In this document: piece by piece, positions 38,569-46,189 of the stretch
Numbering within the stretch: the first letter of the stretch is position 1
Layout of the letters: each line of letters starts with the position of its first letter
From: Oryzomicrobium terrae
Lineage (GTDB): Bacteria; Pseudomonadota; Gammaproteobacteria; Burkholderiales; Rhodocyclaceae
Length of the DNA stretch: 64,000 nt
NCBI RefSeq assembly: GCF_008274805.1
Contig: NZ_CP022579.1
Coordinates: 1-64,000, forward strand
Direction of reading: 5' to 3'
Program-made: the position numbers and the translations under genes
The notes under the pieces: model-generated
Told to the model about the DNA's origin: nothing
The model's database searches: none
What the model saw: the letters and a program-made list of their open reading frames with translations, nothing else

Positions 38569-39498
38569 TCAGTCGGCCAGGGGCCACAGCCAGGCGGCAC
38601 CGCGCACCCCGGACGAATCGCCGTGCACTGGCGGAACGAGGCGGGTCACTACCCGGTTGGAAAAGACGTGGGGCAGCCACTGCCGCGGCACGTTCTCGTA
38701 CAGCCGGGCAATCGCCGATAGGCCGCCACCGAGGACGATCACCTCCGGGTCGAGCAGGTTGATCACCTGGGCCAGACCCCGGGCGAGGCGCTCCTCGTAG
38801 CGGGCCAGGGTGGCGGCGCAGGCCGGATCGGCGGTGACGCCGTCGGTTGGGGATGCCCGGGCGACGATGGACGGGGCGTCCAGCACCGGGCCGGGAGGAC
38901 GAGGCGTGTGGCGCCGGTGGTCGGCAGCCAGGCCCGGTCCGGACAGGTAGGTCTCGATGCAGCCGGCGCGGCCGCAGTAGCAGGGGGGCAAGGGCAGATC
39001 GTCGCCGCCGGGCAGTGGCAGGGGCATGTGGCCCCATTCCCCAGCGATGCCGTTGGCGCCCACCAGCGGCTCACCGTTGATGACGATGCCACCGCCCACG
39101 CCGGTGCCGAGGATCACCCCGAACACGCTGGTGGCACCCTGTCCGGCGCCATCCACCGCTTCCGACAGGGCGAAACAGTTGGCGTCGTTGGCCAGGCGCA
39201 CCTCGCGCTGCAGCAGGGTCTGCAGGTCGCGCTGCAAGGGGTGGCCGATCAGGCAGGTGGAGTTGGCATTCTTGATCAGGCCCCGGTGGTCCAGGGCGCC
39301 CGGATGGCCGACCCCGACCGTGGCCCGGGCGTGGCAATGGGCCTCGATGTCCTCCACCAGGGCGGCCACCGCGCCCACCGTGGCCGGGTAGTCGCCCTGG
39401 GGCGTGGCAATGCGCCGGCGCGCCAGAACCTGGCCGTCCGGGGCCAGGGCGATGGCTTCGATCTTGGTACCGCCGAGGTCGATTCCGATACGCAGCAT
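38569..39498 (-). CDS. ROK-family sugar kinase (fructokinase/NagK-like)
   Basis: A 309-residue ROK-family kinase. It begins MLRIGIDLGGTKIEAIALAPDG, the nucleotide-binding motif of bacterial fructokinases and N-acetylglucosamine kinases. The catalytic Asp (VRLANDANCFALSE), the ATP motif (ILGTGVGGGIVINGE), EWGHMPLP and the zinc-binding CYCGRAGCIETYLSGPG follow. ATG 39498 gives the usual start. The substrate is not defined by sequence; fructose, mannose or GlcNAc are candidates. No sugar transporter is adjacent. It lies 107 bases downstream of the CDF gene. Confidence 0.95.
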   Translation of the reverse strand: MLRIGIDLGGTKIEAIALAPDGQVLARRRIATPQGDYPATVGAVAALVEDIEAHCHARATVGVGHPGALDHRGLIKNANSTCLIGHPLQRDLQTLLQREVRLANDANCFALSEAVDGAGQGATSVFGVILGTGVGGGIVINGEPLVGANGIAGEWGHMPLPLPGGDDLPLPPCYCGRAGCIETYLSGPGLAADHRRHTPRPPGPVLDAPSIVARASPTDGVTADPACAATLARYEERLARGLAQVINLLDPEVIVLGGGLSAIARLYENVPRQWLPHVFSNRVVTRLVPPVHGDSSGVRGAAWLWPLAD

Positions 39499-39605
39499 GA
39501 GGTGATGCCAAGGATGGAGGGACGGCAATTAAAAGCCGTCCGGGGCGACGAGGCAATGGGGGCGCGGTGAACCACCCGGGAGTGGCCTGAACCCCGCGGT
39601 CCGAC

Positions 39606-40556
39606 CTAGGCGGTGCGGTGGGTGACTTCGACGGTGATGTGGGCCAGTTCGCTATGCCTGCCCAGGCGGTGCCGGTAGTAGTCGGGGCCGGCCCGGGAGG
39701 CGGTGGTCAGGGCGACGATCGCCGCGTAGCGGCCCCGGCCGACCCGCCACACGTGCAGATCGGTCAGTTCTGCCGGATGCTCGTTCTCGCGGCGGATGTC
39801 GTCGAGGATCTCCGCCACCACCGGCGCGTCCATTTCCGCGTCGAGCAGCACCCGCCCGGTGTCGCGCACCAGGCCGATGGCCCAGACGGTGATGATGGCC
39901 GAACCGACCAGGCCCATCAGCGGATCGAGCCAGCTCCAGCCGAACATCAGGCCGCCGAGCAGGGCGACGATGGCCAGCACCGAGGTGGCGGCGTCGGCCA
40001 CCACGTGCAGATAGGCGGCGCGCAGGTTGAGGTCGTGGTGATGGTCGTGACCGGCGTGGTGATGGTCGTGATCATGATGGGCATGGCCATGGTCGTGGCC
40101 GCCGCCGTGCAGTAGCCAGGCGCTGCCGAGATTGACCAGCAGGCCCACCACCGCCACCACCAGGGCTTCCCCATAGCTGACGGGCAGCGGGGTGCGCAGC
40201 CGTTCCACCGATTCCCAGACCATGGTGGCCGCCACCACGAGCAGGAACAGGGCGCTGGTATAGCCCCCCAGCACCTCGATCTTCCAGGTGCCGAAGGCGA
40301 AGCGCGGATTGTCGCGATGGCGCCGCGCCAGGGCATAGGCCAGGGCCGCCAGGCCGAGCGCGAAGGCGTGGGTACCCATGTGCCAGCCGTCGGCGAGCAG
40401 GGCCATGGACTGGCTCAGGTAGCCGGCGGCGATCTCCACCACCATGGTGACCAGGGTGAGCAGGGTCACCCAGCGGGTACGCCGCTCCGCCGCGCCGGCT
40501 TCGACGAAGAAGGCGTGGGAATGGGCGCAGCCAGGCGCAATGGGGGGCGGAGCCAT
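39606..40556 (-). CDS. dmeF: Cation diffusion facilitator (DmeF/CzcD-like) with His-rich loop
   Basis: A 316-residue CDF-family exporter with six membrane segments that removes divalent metals such as Co, Ni or Zn in exchange for protons. The helix-II and helix-V metal sites (HMGTHAFALG and HVVADAATSVLAI, His/Asp) are present. A long histidine-rich loop (starting at HGGGHDHGHAHHDHDHHHAG) lies between helices IV and V. The N-terminal HSHAFF and the layout resemble DmeF (Co/Ni). The start is ATG 40556, 11 bases after the carbonic anhydrase stop, so the two are probably co-transcribed. Metal specificity is inferred. Confidence 0.93.
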   Translation of the reverse strand: MAPPPIAPGCAHSHAFFVEAGAAERRTRWVTLLTLVTMVVEIAAGYLSQSMALLADGWHMGTHAFALGLAALAYALARRHRDNPRFAFGTWKIEVLGGYTSALFLLVVAATMVWESVERLRTPLPVSYGEALVVAVVGLLVNLGSAWLLHGGGHDHGHAHHDHDHHHAGHDHHHDLNLRAAYLHVVADAATSVLAIVALLGGLMFGWSWLDPLMGLVGSAIITVWAIGLVRDTGRVLLDAEMDAPVVAEILDDIRRENEHPAELTDLHVWRVGRGRYAAIVALTTASRAGPDYYRHRLGRHSELAHITVEVTHRTA

Positions 40557-40567
40557 GGTGGAAGGTG

Positions 40568-41236
40568 TTATTCGCCGGTGACCGAGGGCGCCGTGGTCAG
40601 ACGCGCCAACGCGGTCGCGTAGGCGCCGTGCACCTCGTCGTGGTGGGCAACGGAAATGGCCATGTCGTGGGCCAGACCGTTTTCCAGGCTGTAGACCCAG
40701 CCGTGCACCGTCAGATCCTGTCCCCGGTCCCAGGCGTCGCGGACGATCGTGGTGTGGCTGACGTTGAACACCTGCTCGATCACGTTCAGTTCGCACAGGC
40801 GGTCGTGGCGCAGGTCCGGGTCGGCGATGCCGTCGATCATGGCGGCGTGTTTCTGGCGCACGTCCTGGATGTGGCGCAACCAGTTATCCACCAGGCCGAC
40901 GCGCAGGCCGTGCAGGGCGGCCTTGACCCCGCCGCAGCCGTAGTGGCCGACCACCAGCACGTGTTTGACGCGCAGCACGTCCACCGCGTACTGCAGCACC
41001 GACAGGCAGTTCAGGTCGGAATGGACCACCACGTTGCCGACGTTGCGGTGCACGAACACCTCGCCGGGGTCCAGGCCGGTGATCTGGTTGGCCGGGACGC
41101 GGGAGTCGGAACAGCCGATCCACAGGTATTCGGGGGCCTGGATCTTGGCCAGGCGATCGAAGAACTCCGGGTCCTCGGCGCGGATCTTCTCCGCCCAGCT
41201 GCGGTTGTTTTCAAACAGGTGATCGAGGTGGGGCAT
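40568..41236 (-). CDS. can: Beta-class carbonic anhydrase Can
   Basis: A 222-residue zinc enzyme that interconverts CO2 and bicarbonate. The metal ligands are intact (LWIGCSDSRVP and VVGHYGCGGVKAA), and the sequence FVHRNVGNVVVHSDLNCLSVLQYAVDVL closely follows E. coli Can (written in pieces: FVHRNVGNVV, HSDLNCLSVLQYAVDVL). ATG 41236 matches the start of the E. coli protein; a start at 41263 would add nine residues. It heads the minus-strand run with the CDF exporter, and its promoter region is shared divergently with the DUF1840 gene. Confidence 0.96.
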   Translation of the reverse strand: MPHLDHLFENNRSWAEKIRAEDPEFFDRLAKIQAPEYLWIGCSDSRVPANQITGLDPGEVFVHRNVGNVVVHSDLNCLSVLQYAVDVLRVKHVLVVGHYGCGGVKAALHGLRVGLVDNWLRHIQDVRQKHAAMIDGIADPDLRHDRLCELNVIEQVFNVSHTTIVRDAWDRGQDLTVHGWVYSLENGLAHDMAISVAHHDEVHGAYATALARLTTAPSVTGE

Positions 41237-41399
41237 GATGAGGCGGATCTCCGTAGCACGCACCGGCGGCGGGGAGGCGGAAGGCCTCCCGGAAGCGGCG
41301 CGGTGGGGATGGAACGACGGCTAGTTTACCCCAGCGGGCCGGCTCGGTCGGACAGCCGCCGGTCAGGTAGAATGGAACGACTATTCAGGAGAAAGCGTC

Positions 41400-41750
41400 A
41401 TGATCGTCAAGTTTTTTTGCAAGAATGCGGCTGATCTGATCATGTTCGACGACGTTGCCCGCAAGCTTCTCACAGTGCTGGGCAAGGAACCGACGGCTCG
41501 CGGCATCATCCTTGCCGAAGAAGTGGCCGAAGCCTTGGATCGCCTGGCTGCCGTGGTCGCCCACGACAAGGCGCTCAAGGAAGAGGGACAGGGCGCCACC
41601 GTGGAAGTACCCGAGGTGGGCGTGGAGCCCCACGAACTGGTCGGCCTGGGCACCCGGGCCCAGCCGCTGATCCAGATGCTCGGCCGGGCCCGGGAGAAGA
41701 ACGAACCGGTGCTGTGGGAAGCGGCGAAGGATTTCTACCCGCCGCGCTAG
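41400..41750 (+). CDS. DUF1840 protein
   Basis: A 116-residue member of DUF1840, a small betaproteobacterial family of unknown function. It begins MIVKFFCKNAADLIMFDDVA and ends WEAAKDFYPPR. The predicted fold is alpha-helical and acidic, without membrane segment or enzyme motif. AGGAGA precedes ATG 41400, and a possible -10 TAGAAT lies about 30 bases upstream. It is divergent from the carbonic anhydrase gene and convergent with ptsI. Confidence 0.88.
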   Translation: MIVKFFCKNAADLIMFDDVARKLLTVLGKEPTARGIILAEEVAEALDRLAAVVAHDKALKEEGQGATVEVPEVGVEPHELVGLGTRAQPLIQMLGRAREKNEPVLWEAAKDFYPPR

Positions 41751-41766
41751 CCCCGGGGCGGGCCGT

Positions 41767-43509
41767 TTAATTGACCGTGGGCGGGGCGTTGAGGCGTTCC
41801 ACCGCCTCGCGGATCTTGCCCGGCTCCTCGAGGCGCAGGATGCGCCGCACGAGCGGGGTCAGTTCGCTGACGTCGGACTTGAGCACCTGCTGCTTTACTT
41901 CCAGGATCTGGGCAGGGTGCATGGAGAACTGGCGCAAGCCCATGCCCAGCAGCAGGCGGGTCAGGGACGAATCGCCGGCTAGTTCGCCGCACACCGACAC
42001 CGGTACTCCGGCCTTTTCTCCGGAGGCCAGGGTGTGGGCCATCAGCATGGTTACCGCCGGGTGGAGCGGGTCGTAGAGGTGGGAGACCTCCTCGTCGGCC
42101 CGGTCGATGGCCAGGGTGTACTGGATCAGGTCGTTGGTGCCGATGGAGAGGAAGTCGAGGCGCTTCAGGAACATGTTGATGGCCAGCGCTGCGGCGGGGA
42201 TTTCGATCATGCCGCCGATGGCCACCGCTTCGTCGAACGGGATCTTCTTCTCGCGCAGGCTGGCCTTGGCCTGGGCCAGGGCGGCCAGGGTGGCGTCGAT
42301 CTCGCTGGCGTGGGCCAGCATCGGCACCAGGATCTTCAGCCGGCCGTAGCGCGAAGCGCGCAACAGGGCGCGCAACTGCACCTGGAACATCTTCGGCTCG
42401 GACAGGGACAGGCGGATGGCGCGCCGGCCGAGGGCCGGGTTGGTCGAATGGCGCGAGGTGTCGAGGGCCTTGTCGGCCCCCAGGTCGAAGGTGCGGATGG
42501 TCACCGGGCGGCCGTCCATGCCCTTCAGCACCTTGCGGTAGGCCTCGAACTGCTCGTCCTCGTCGGGCATGTCGCCCCGGTTGAGGAAGAGAAACTCGGT
42601 ACGGAACAGCCCTACCCCCTGGGCGCCCGCCTCCAGGGCGGCGTCCACGTCCTCGGGCAGTTCGATGTTGGCCAGCAGCTCGATCTTCACCCCGTCCAGG
42701 GTCTCGGACTCGGCGGTCTTCAGGCGCTTCAGCTTGGAGCGCTCGATCTCCCGCTCCGACTTGCGCAGCCGGTACTCTTCCAGCACCCGGGGGTCCGGAT
42801 TGACGATCACCACGCCGCGGGTGCCGTCGATGATCACCAGCTCGTTGTCGCGGATCACCGAGCGTGCGTCGCGCAGGCCGACGATGGCCGGGATGGCCAT
42901 GCTGCGCGACAGGATTGCGGTGTGGGAGGTGGCCCCGCCCACGTCGGTGATGAACGAGGCGAAGCGGTGTTCCTTGAAGGTGATGACGTCGGCCGGCGAC
43001 AGGTCGTGGGCGACGATGATCTGGTCCTCCTCGCGCATCCCCTTGGCCGACTTCATCGACTGGCGCCCCGGGCGGCCCATCAGCTCCTTGATCACCCGCT
43101 CCACCACCTGGCGCACGTCAGCGCGGCGCTCGCGCAGGTAGGGGTCTTCGATGGCGTCGAACTGTTCGACCAGGGCTTCCATCTGCTGCACCATCGCCCA
43201 CTCGGCGTTGCAGCGCCGTTCGCGGATGATGGCCAGGGGCACTTCGGACAGCTCCGGATCGGCCAGCAGCAGGGCATGGATGTCCACGAAGGCCTGCAAC
43301 TCCGGGGCGGTGTTGGCGGTTTCCTGGCGCAACTCCTCCAGTTCGCTGTGCACCGCGCCGATGGCCGCCTGCAGGCGCGCCACTTCCTTTTCCACCATGC
43401 GCGGCGAAATGGTCAGCTGCGCCACCTCCAGGGTGGCGTGGGACATGAGCTGGGCGTAGCCGATGGCGATGCCGCCGGACACCCCCAGGCCGTGCAGGGT
43501 GAAGCTCAT
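41767..43509 (-). CDS. ptsI: PTS enzyme I
   Basis: A 580-residue phosphoenolpyruvate-protein phosphotransferase that takes phosphate from PEP and passes it to HPr. The active-site His lies in DVGGATSHTAILSRSMAIPAIVGL, the PEP-site residues in FRTEFLFLNRGDMPDEDEQ and GTNDLIQYTLAIDRAD. The chosen start is ATG 43509 (MSFTLHGLGVSGGIAIGYAQ), although no strong Shine-Dalgarno is seen; a TTG at 43581 would overlap ptsH by 29 bases. No sugar-specific permease is in the window, so this is probably a regulatory or soluble PTS. Confidence 0.96.
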   Translation of the reverse strand: MSFTLHGLGVSGGIAIGYAQLMSHATLEVAQLTISPRMVEKEVARLQAAIGAVHSELEELRQETANTAPELQAFVDIHALLLADPELSEVPLAIIRERRCNAEWAMVQQMEALVEQFDAIEDPYLRERRADVRQVVERVIKELMGRPGRQSMKSAKGMREEDQIIVAHDLSPADVITFKEHRFASFITDVGGATSHTAILSRSMAIPAIVGLRDARSVIRDNELVIIDGTRGVVIVNPDPRVLEEYRLRKSEREIERSKLKRLKTAESETLDGVKIELLANIELPEDVDAALEAGAQGVGLFRTEFLFLNRGDMPDEDEQFEAYRKVLKGMDGRPVTIRTFDLGADKALDTSRHSTNPALGRRAIRLSLSEPKMFQVQLRALLRASRYGRLKILVPMLAHASEIDATLAALAQAKASLREKKIPFDEAVAIGGMIEIPAAALAINMFLKRLDFLSIGTNDLIQYTLAIDRADEEVSHLYDPLHPAVTMLMAHTLASGEKAGVPVSVCGELAGDSSLTRLLLGMGLRQFSMHPAQILEVKQQVLKSDVSELTPLVRRILRLEEPGKIREAVERLNAPPTVN

Positions 43510-43552
43510 CTCGGAGGCGGCGGAACGCGCCGGGGCGGCGGGGGCGGGCAGC

Positions 43553-43831
43553 TTATTCTCCTTCGCCGAACTTGTCGGCAATCAGCGCCAGCAGGGCCTC
43601 CATGGCCTGGGGTGCGTCGCCGCCGATGGTTTCCAGGGTGACCTTGGAGCCCTTGCCGGCGGCCAGCATCATCACCCCCATGATGCTCTTGGCGTTGATG
43701 CGCTTGCCGCCCTTTTCCATCCACACCTCGCACTGAAAGCGGCCGGCGGTCTGGGTCAGCTTGGCCGAGGCGCGGGCGTGCAGGCCGAGTTTATTGACGA
43801 TTTCCGTTTCGCTGCGGACCGTCTGGGTCAT
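43553..43831 (-). CDS. ptsH: PTS phosphocarrier HPr
   Basis: A 92-residue phosphocarrier that accepts phosphate from enzyme I on His18 (KLGLHARASAKL) and delivers it to EIIA proteins. The regulatory serine region is KSIMGVMMLAAGKGSKV, the sequence context recognised by HPr kinase in betaproteobacteria, so a second layer of control by HprK (not in the window) is plausible. It lies between the EIIA gene (46 bases upstream) and ptsI. Confidence 0.97.
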   Translation of the reverse strand: MTQTVRSETEIVNKLGLHARASAKLTQTAGRFQCEVWMEKGGKRINAKSIMGVMMLAAGKGSKVTLETIGGDAPQAMEALLALIADKFGEGE

Positions 43832-43877
43832 GGTCGAATTCCTGTTGCGAGTGGCGATATTGTTATTGAAACAGTGC

Positions 43878-44291
43878 TTACGGCTGGTCCGCTGCCGGCT
43901 CCGCCGCCGGAACCGACACGGTGCATTCCACGGCGGCCGCCTGAACCCGTTCCACCAGGGTGGCCAGGGGCTGGTCGCGGAAGCGCACGGCGCGCAGCAC
44001 CATGGGCAGGTTCACCCCGGACAGGGCGGCTACCTTGCCCGGTACGAGCAGTTCCCGTACCAGGTTGCAGGGGGTGGCGCCGAACAGGTCGGTGAGCACC
44101 AGCACGCCGGCCCCGTCGTCGAGGCGGGCGAGCTCGTCGTGGAGGCGGCTGAGCATCGCATCGCGGGGCTCGTCCTGGCCGGCGGAGACGGCCGCCAGCC
44201 GTTCCGGCGGAGTGCCATAGACGTGGGTGGCGCAGTCGATCAGGGCACGTCCCTGGTCGCCGTGGGCAACAATCAAGATTCCAGCAGTCAT
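43878..44291 (-). CDS. PTS EIIA component, mannose/fructose type
   Basis: A 137-residue EIIA of the mannose family. The phosphorylated His10 lies in ILIVAHGDQGRALIDCA, and LTDLFGATPCNLVRELL is the typical central motif. In betaproteobacteria this stand-alone EIIA(Man) sits with HPr and EI and no EIIB/EIIC, and functions in regulation rather than sugar transport. ATG 44291 was chosen; ATG 44309 would add six residues. The C-terminal tail is Ala/Glu/Pro-rich. Confidence 0.92.
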   Translation of the reverse strand: MTAGILIVAHGDQGRALIDCATHVYGTPPERLAAVSAGQDEPRDAMLSRLHDELARLDDGAGVLVLTDLFGATPCNLVRELLVPGKVAALSGVNLPMVLRAVRFRDQPLATLVERVQAAAVECTVSVPAAEPAADQP

Positions 44292-44329
44292 TCCATTTTC
44301 ATGCAACATCGTGGGGCCCATGCCCCGGT

Positions 44330-45520
44330 TTAGTTCGCGGCCGGGGGCGAAGGTTGCGTCGCCGCCGGCAGGTCCACTTCGGTGTAGGCCGGCAGGGTCT
44401 TGCCGTCGGCCCCCGGCACCCACTGCACGCGGGAGGCCAGGGCCCGGCTGACCTCGATCCGGCCATCCTGGCCGACACGCAGCACCTGGTTCAGGCCGAA
44501 GCTGGCGGCCTGGGCGCGCCATTGCTTCGGTCCGGCGATGAAGATCGGCTTGGAGGCAGCGTCCGACAGGGCGCCGACCCCGGCGGGCAATCCCGGCCCC
44601 GGGCTGACCAGTACGGTTACCGCCTGGGTGTGGGTCACCGGCTGGCCGGTGCGCGGGTCGAGGAGGTGACTATACCGGCGCCCGTCCACTTCGAAGAAGC
44701 GCTGGTAGTCGCCGGAAGTGCCGATGGCCTCGCCGTCCTTGAGGGTCAGGGCGGCCAGGGGGCCGGGCTGGCGTGGGTGCTGGATACCTACCTTCCACGG
44801 CTGGCCGAACTTGTCGCCCAGGGCCATGACGTTGCCGCCGATATTGATCAGGGCGTGGCTGATGCCGCGCTGGCGCAGGATGGCGGCGGCCCGGTCGAGG
44901 GCGACGCCCTTCAGGTAGCCGCCGAAATCCAGGGCGACGCTGCCCTTGCGGCTGCGCGCCTCGAACCCGCCGCCGGCGGTGGGGCTGACGGTGACGTCGG
45001 CGATCGACGGGCGCGAGGCCAGCCAGCCGGCCACCTTGCCCGGGTCGGGCAGGCGCGGCGCGAAGGTGTCGGAATGGAAGCCCCACAGGGCCACCAGTTG
45101 GCCGATGCCCGGGTCGAACAGGCCGTTGCCGAGGGCGGTGAGGCGCTGGGCTTCCTGGATGAAACCGGCCAGTTCGGCGCTGACCGGCACCACCCGGTTG
45201 GCGGCGAAGGCCCGGTTCAGTTCGGTAAGGGGCGATTCCTGCCAGGCGTGGTAGGTACGGTGCAGCCGGTCGAACTCGGCCAGCACGGCGGCGACGGCGT
45301 CTTCGGCATCGCCCTTGGAGACGGCCGGTTCGGCCACCAGCACCTCGACCCGGGTGCCGAAGACGAAGGCTTCGCGCTGCACTGGGGTCGGGGCGCCGCA
45401 GGCGCTCACCAGGGCGCCCAGGGCCAGGCCGAGCACGGCGCTGCGCAAGGCGCGCCAGGTGCGCCCGATGACCGGGGGGCGGTGCGGGGCGGGACGGAAA
45501 GCGGGGGAAGGATGCTGCAT
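44330..45520 (-). CDS. apbE: FAD:protein FMN transferase ApbE, lipoprotein
   Basis: A 396-residue periplasmic enzyme that attaches FMN covalently to threonines of partner flavoproteins (NqrB/C, RnfG). A signal with lipobox LVSACGAPT anchors it. The flavin-binding motif VALDFGGYLKGVALDRAAAIL, the metal-binding region ALINIGGNVMALG, and the C-terminal SKPIFIAG are visible. The start is ATG 45520; longer reading is unsupported. No target flavoprotein is adjacent. It lies 38 bases upstream of the EIIA gene on the same strand, though a functional link is unlikely. Confidence 0.93.
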   Translation of the reverse strand: MQHPSPAFRPAPHRPPVIGRTWRALRSAVLGLALGALVSACGAPTPVQREAFVFGTRVEVLVAEPAVSKGDAEDAVAAVLAEFDRLHRTYHAWQESPLTELNRAFAANRVVPVSAELAGFIQEAQRLTALGNGLFDPGIGQLVALWGFHSDTFAPRLPDPGKVAGWLASRPSIADVTVSPTAGGGFEARSRKGSVALDFGGYLKGVALDRAAAILRQRGISHALINIGGNVMALGDKFGQPWKVGIQHPRQPGPLAALTLKDGEAIGTSGDYQRFFEVDGRRYSHLLDPRTGQPVTHTQAVTVLVSPGPGLPAGVGALSDAASKPIFIAGPKQWRAQAASFGLNQVLRVGQDGRIEVSRALASRVQWVPGADGKTLPAYTEVDLPAATQPSPPAAN

Positions 45521-45603
45521 GGGGCGGACGGTGGGCCGGCCGGCGCCGGCGGGAAAGGCGTAAGCCGCCAGTGTAGCGCCCCCTGAGGGGCGTGGGGGGC
45601 GAC

Positions 45604-46176
45604 TCAGGTCAAACTGCGCTGCACCGGATCGACGAAACGGTAGGCGCCGGGCACCCGGGGCAGCTGGGCCGCTGGCGTCCGGGTGGTGGCCCGGTAGCGG
45701 GCGAGAAAGGCCTCGCCCAAGGGCGCGCAGGCGCTCAGCACCTTGGCTTCGTAGGCCTCGAGAAAGATGCAGTCGGCACCGTCGCCCAGGCCGCGCCGGT
45801 CGATGAAGGTCCATACCGGTTCGGCCGCGGCAAAGCCCAGGGCCGGGCCCACGTCCACCGCGGCATAGCCTTTCTCCCGGGCGGCCAGACGGGCCAGCTC
45901 GGCGCCGCTGACGGTGTATAGCATGCCGTTCACCGTTTCGCCGGGGGCCTCGGCCAGGTTGAGAAAGGCGGCATCGCTCTCACGCCCCAGCTGCTCGCTG
46001 AACACCCGGTGGCGCGAATCCCATACCCGCACGTAGCCGGGCAGCTCCACCGCCTGGACCTCGTGGGCGGTCAGGGGGCGTTGCAGGGCCCGCTCGGCGC
46101 TGGCCGGGTTCATCAGGGAGCCGTAGGCGAAGACGCGCAAGCGCGGGGAAGAGGGGGCGAGCGGAGGCGGGGTCAT
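45604..46176 (-). CDS. Gamma-glutamylcyclotransferase-like (AIG2/GGCT) protein
   Basis: A 190-residue protein with the GGCT fold. The substrate-loop motif RVFAYGSLMNPAS is present near the N-terminus. The region normally carrying the catalytic Glu contains EKGYAAVDV, which fits the family. It may cyclise gamma-glutamyl amines or peptides, but many bacterial members are uncharacterised. The start is ATG 46176, 13 bases after the stop of the large membrane protein gene on the same strand, so they are likely co-transcribed. gshA lies further upstream on the same strand, which could reflect glutathione turnover, though the gap is large. Confidence 0.85.
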   Translation of the reverse strand: MTPPPLAPSSPRLRVFAYGSLMNPASAERALQRPLTAHEVQAVELPGYVRVWDSRHRVFSEQLGRESDAAFLNLAEAPGETVNGMLYTVSGAELARLAAREKGYAAVDVGPALGFAAAEPVWTFIDRRGLGDGADCIFLEAYEAKVLSACAPLGEAFLARYRATTRTPAAQLPRVPGAYRFVDPVQRSLT

Positions 46177-46189
46177 GGAGGCCTTGCGG

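Noticed and set aside
43509-43581. A longer ptsI starting at TTG 43581
   Set aside because: It would overlap the ptsH end by 29 bases and add a low-complexity leader; ATG 43509 gives the family N-terminus.
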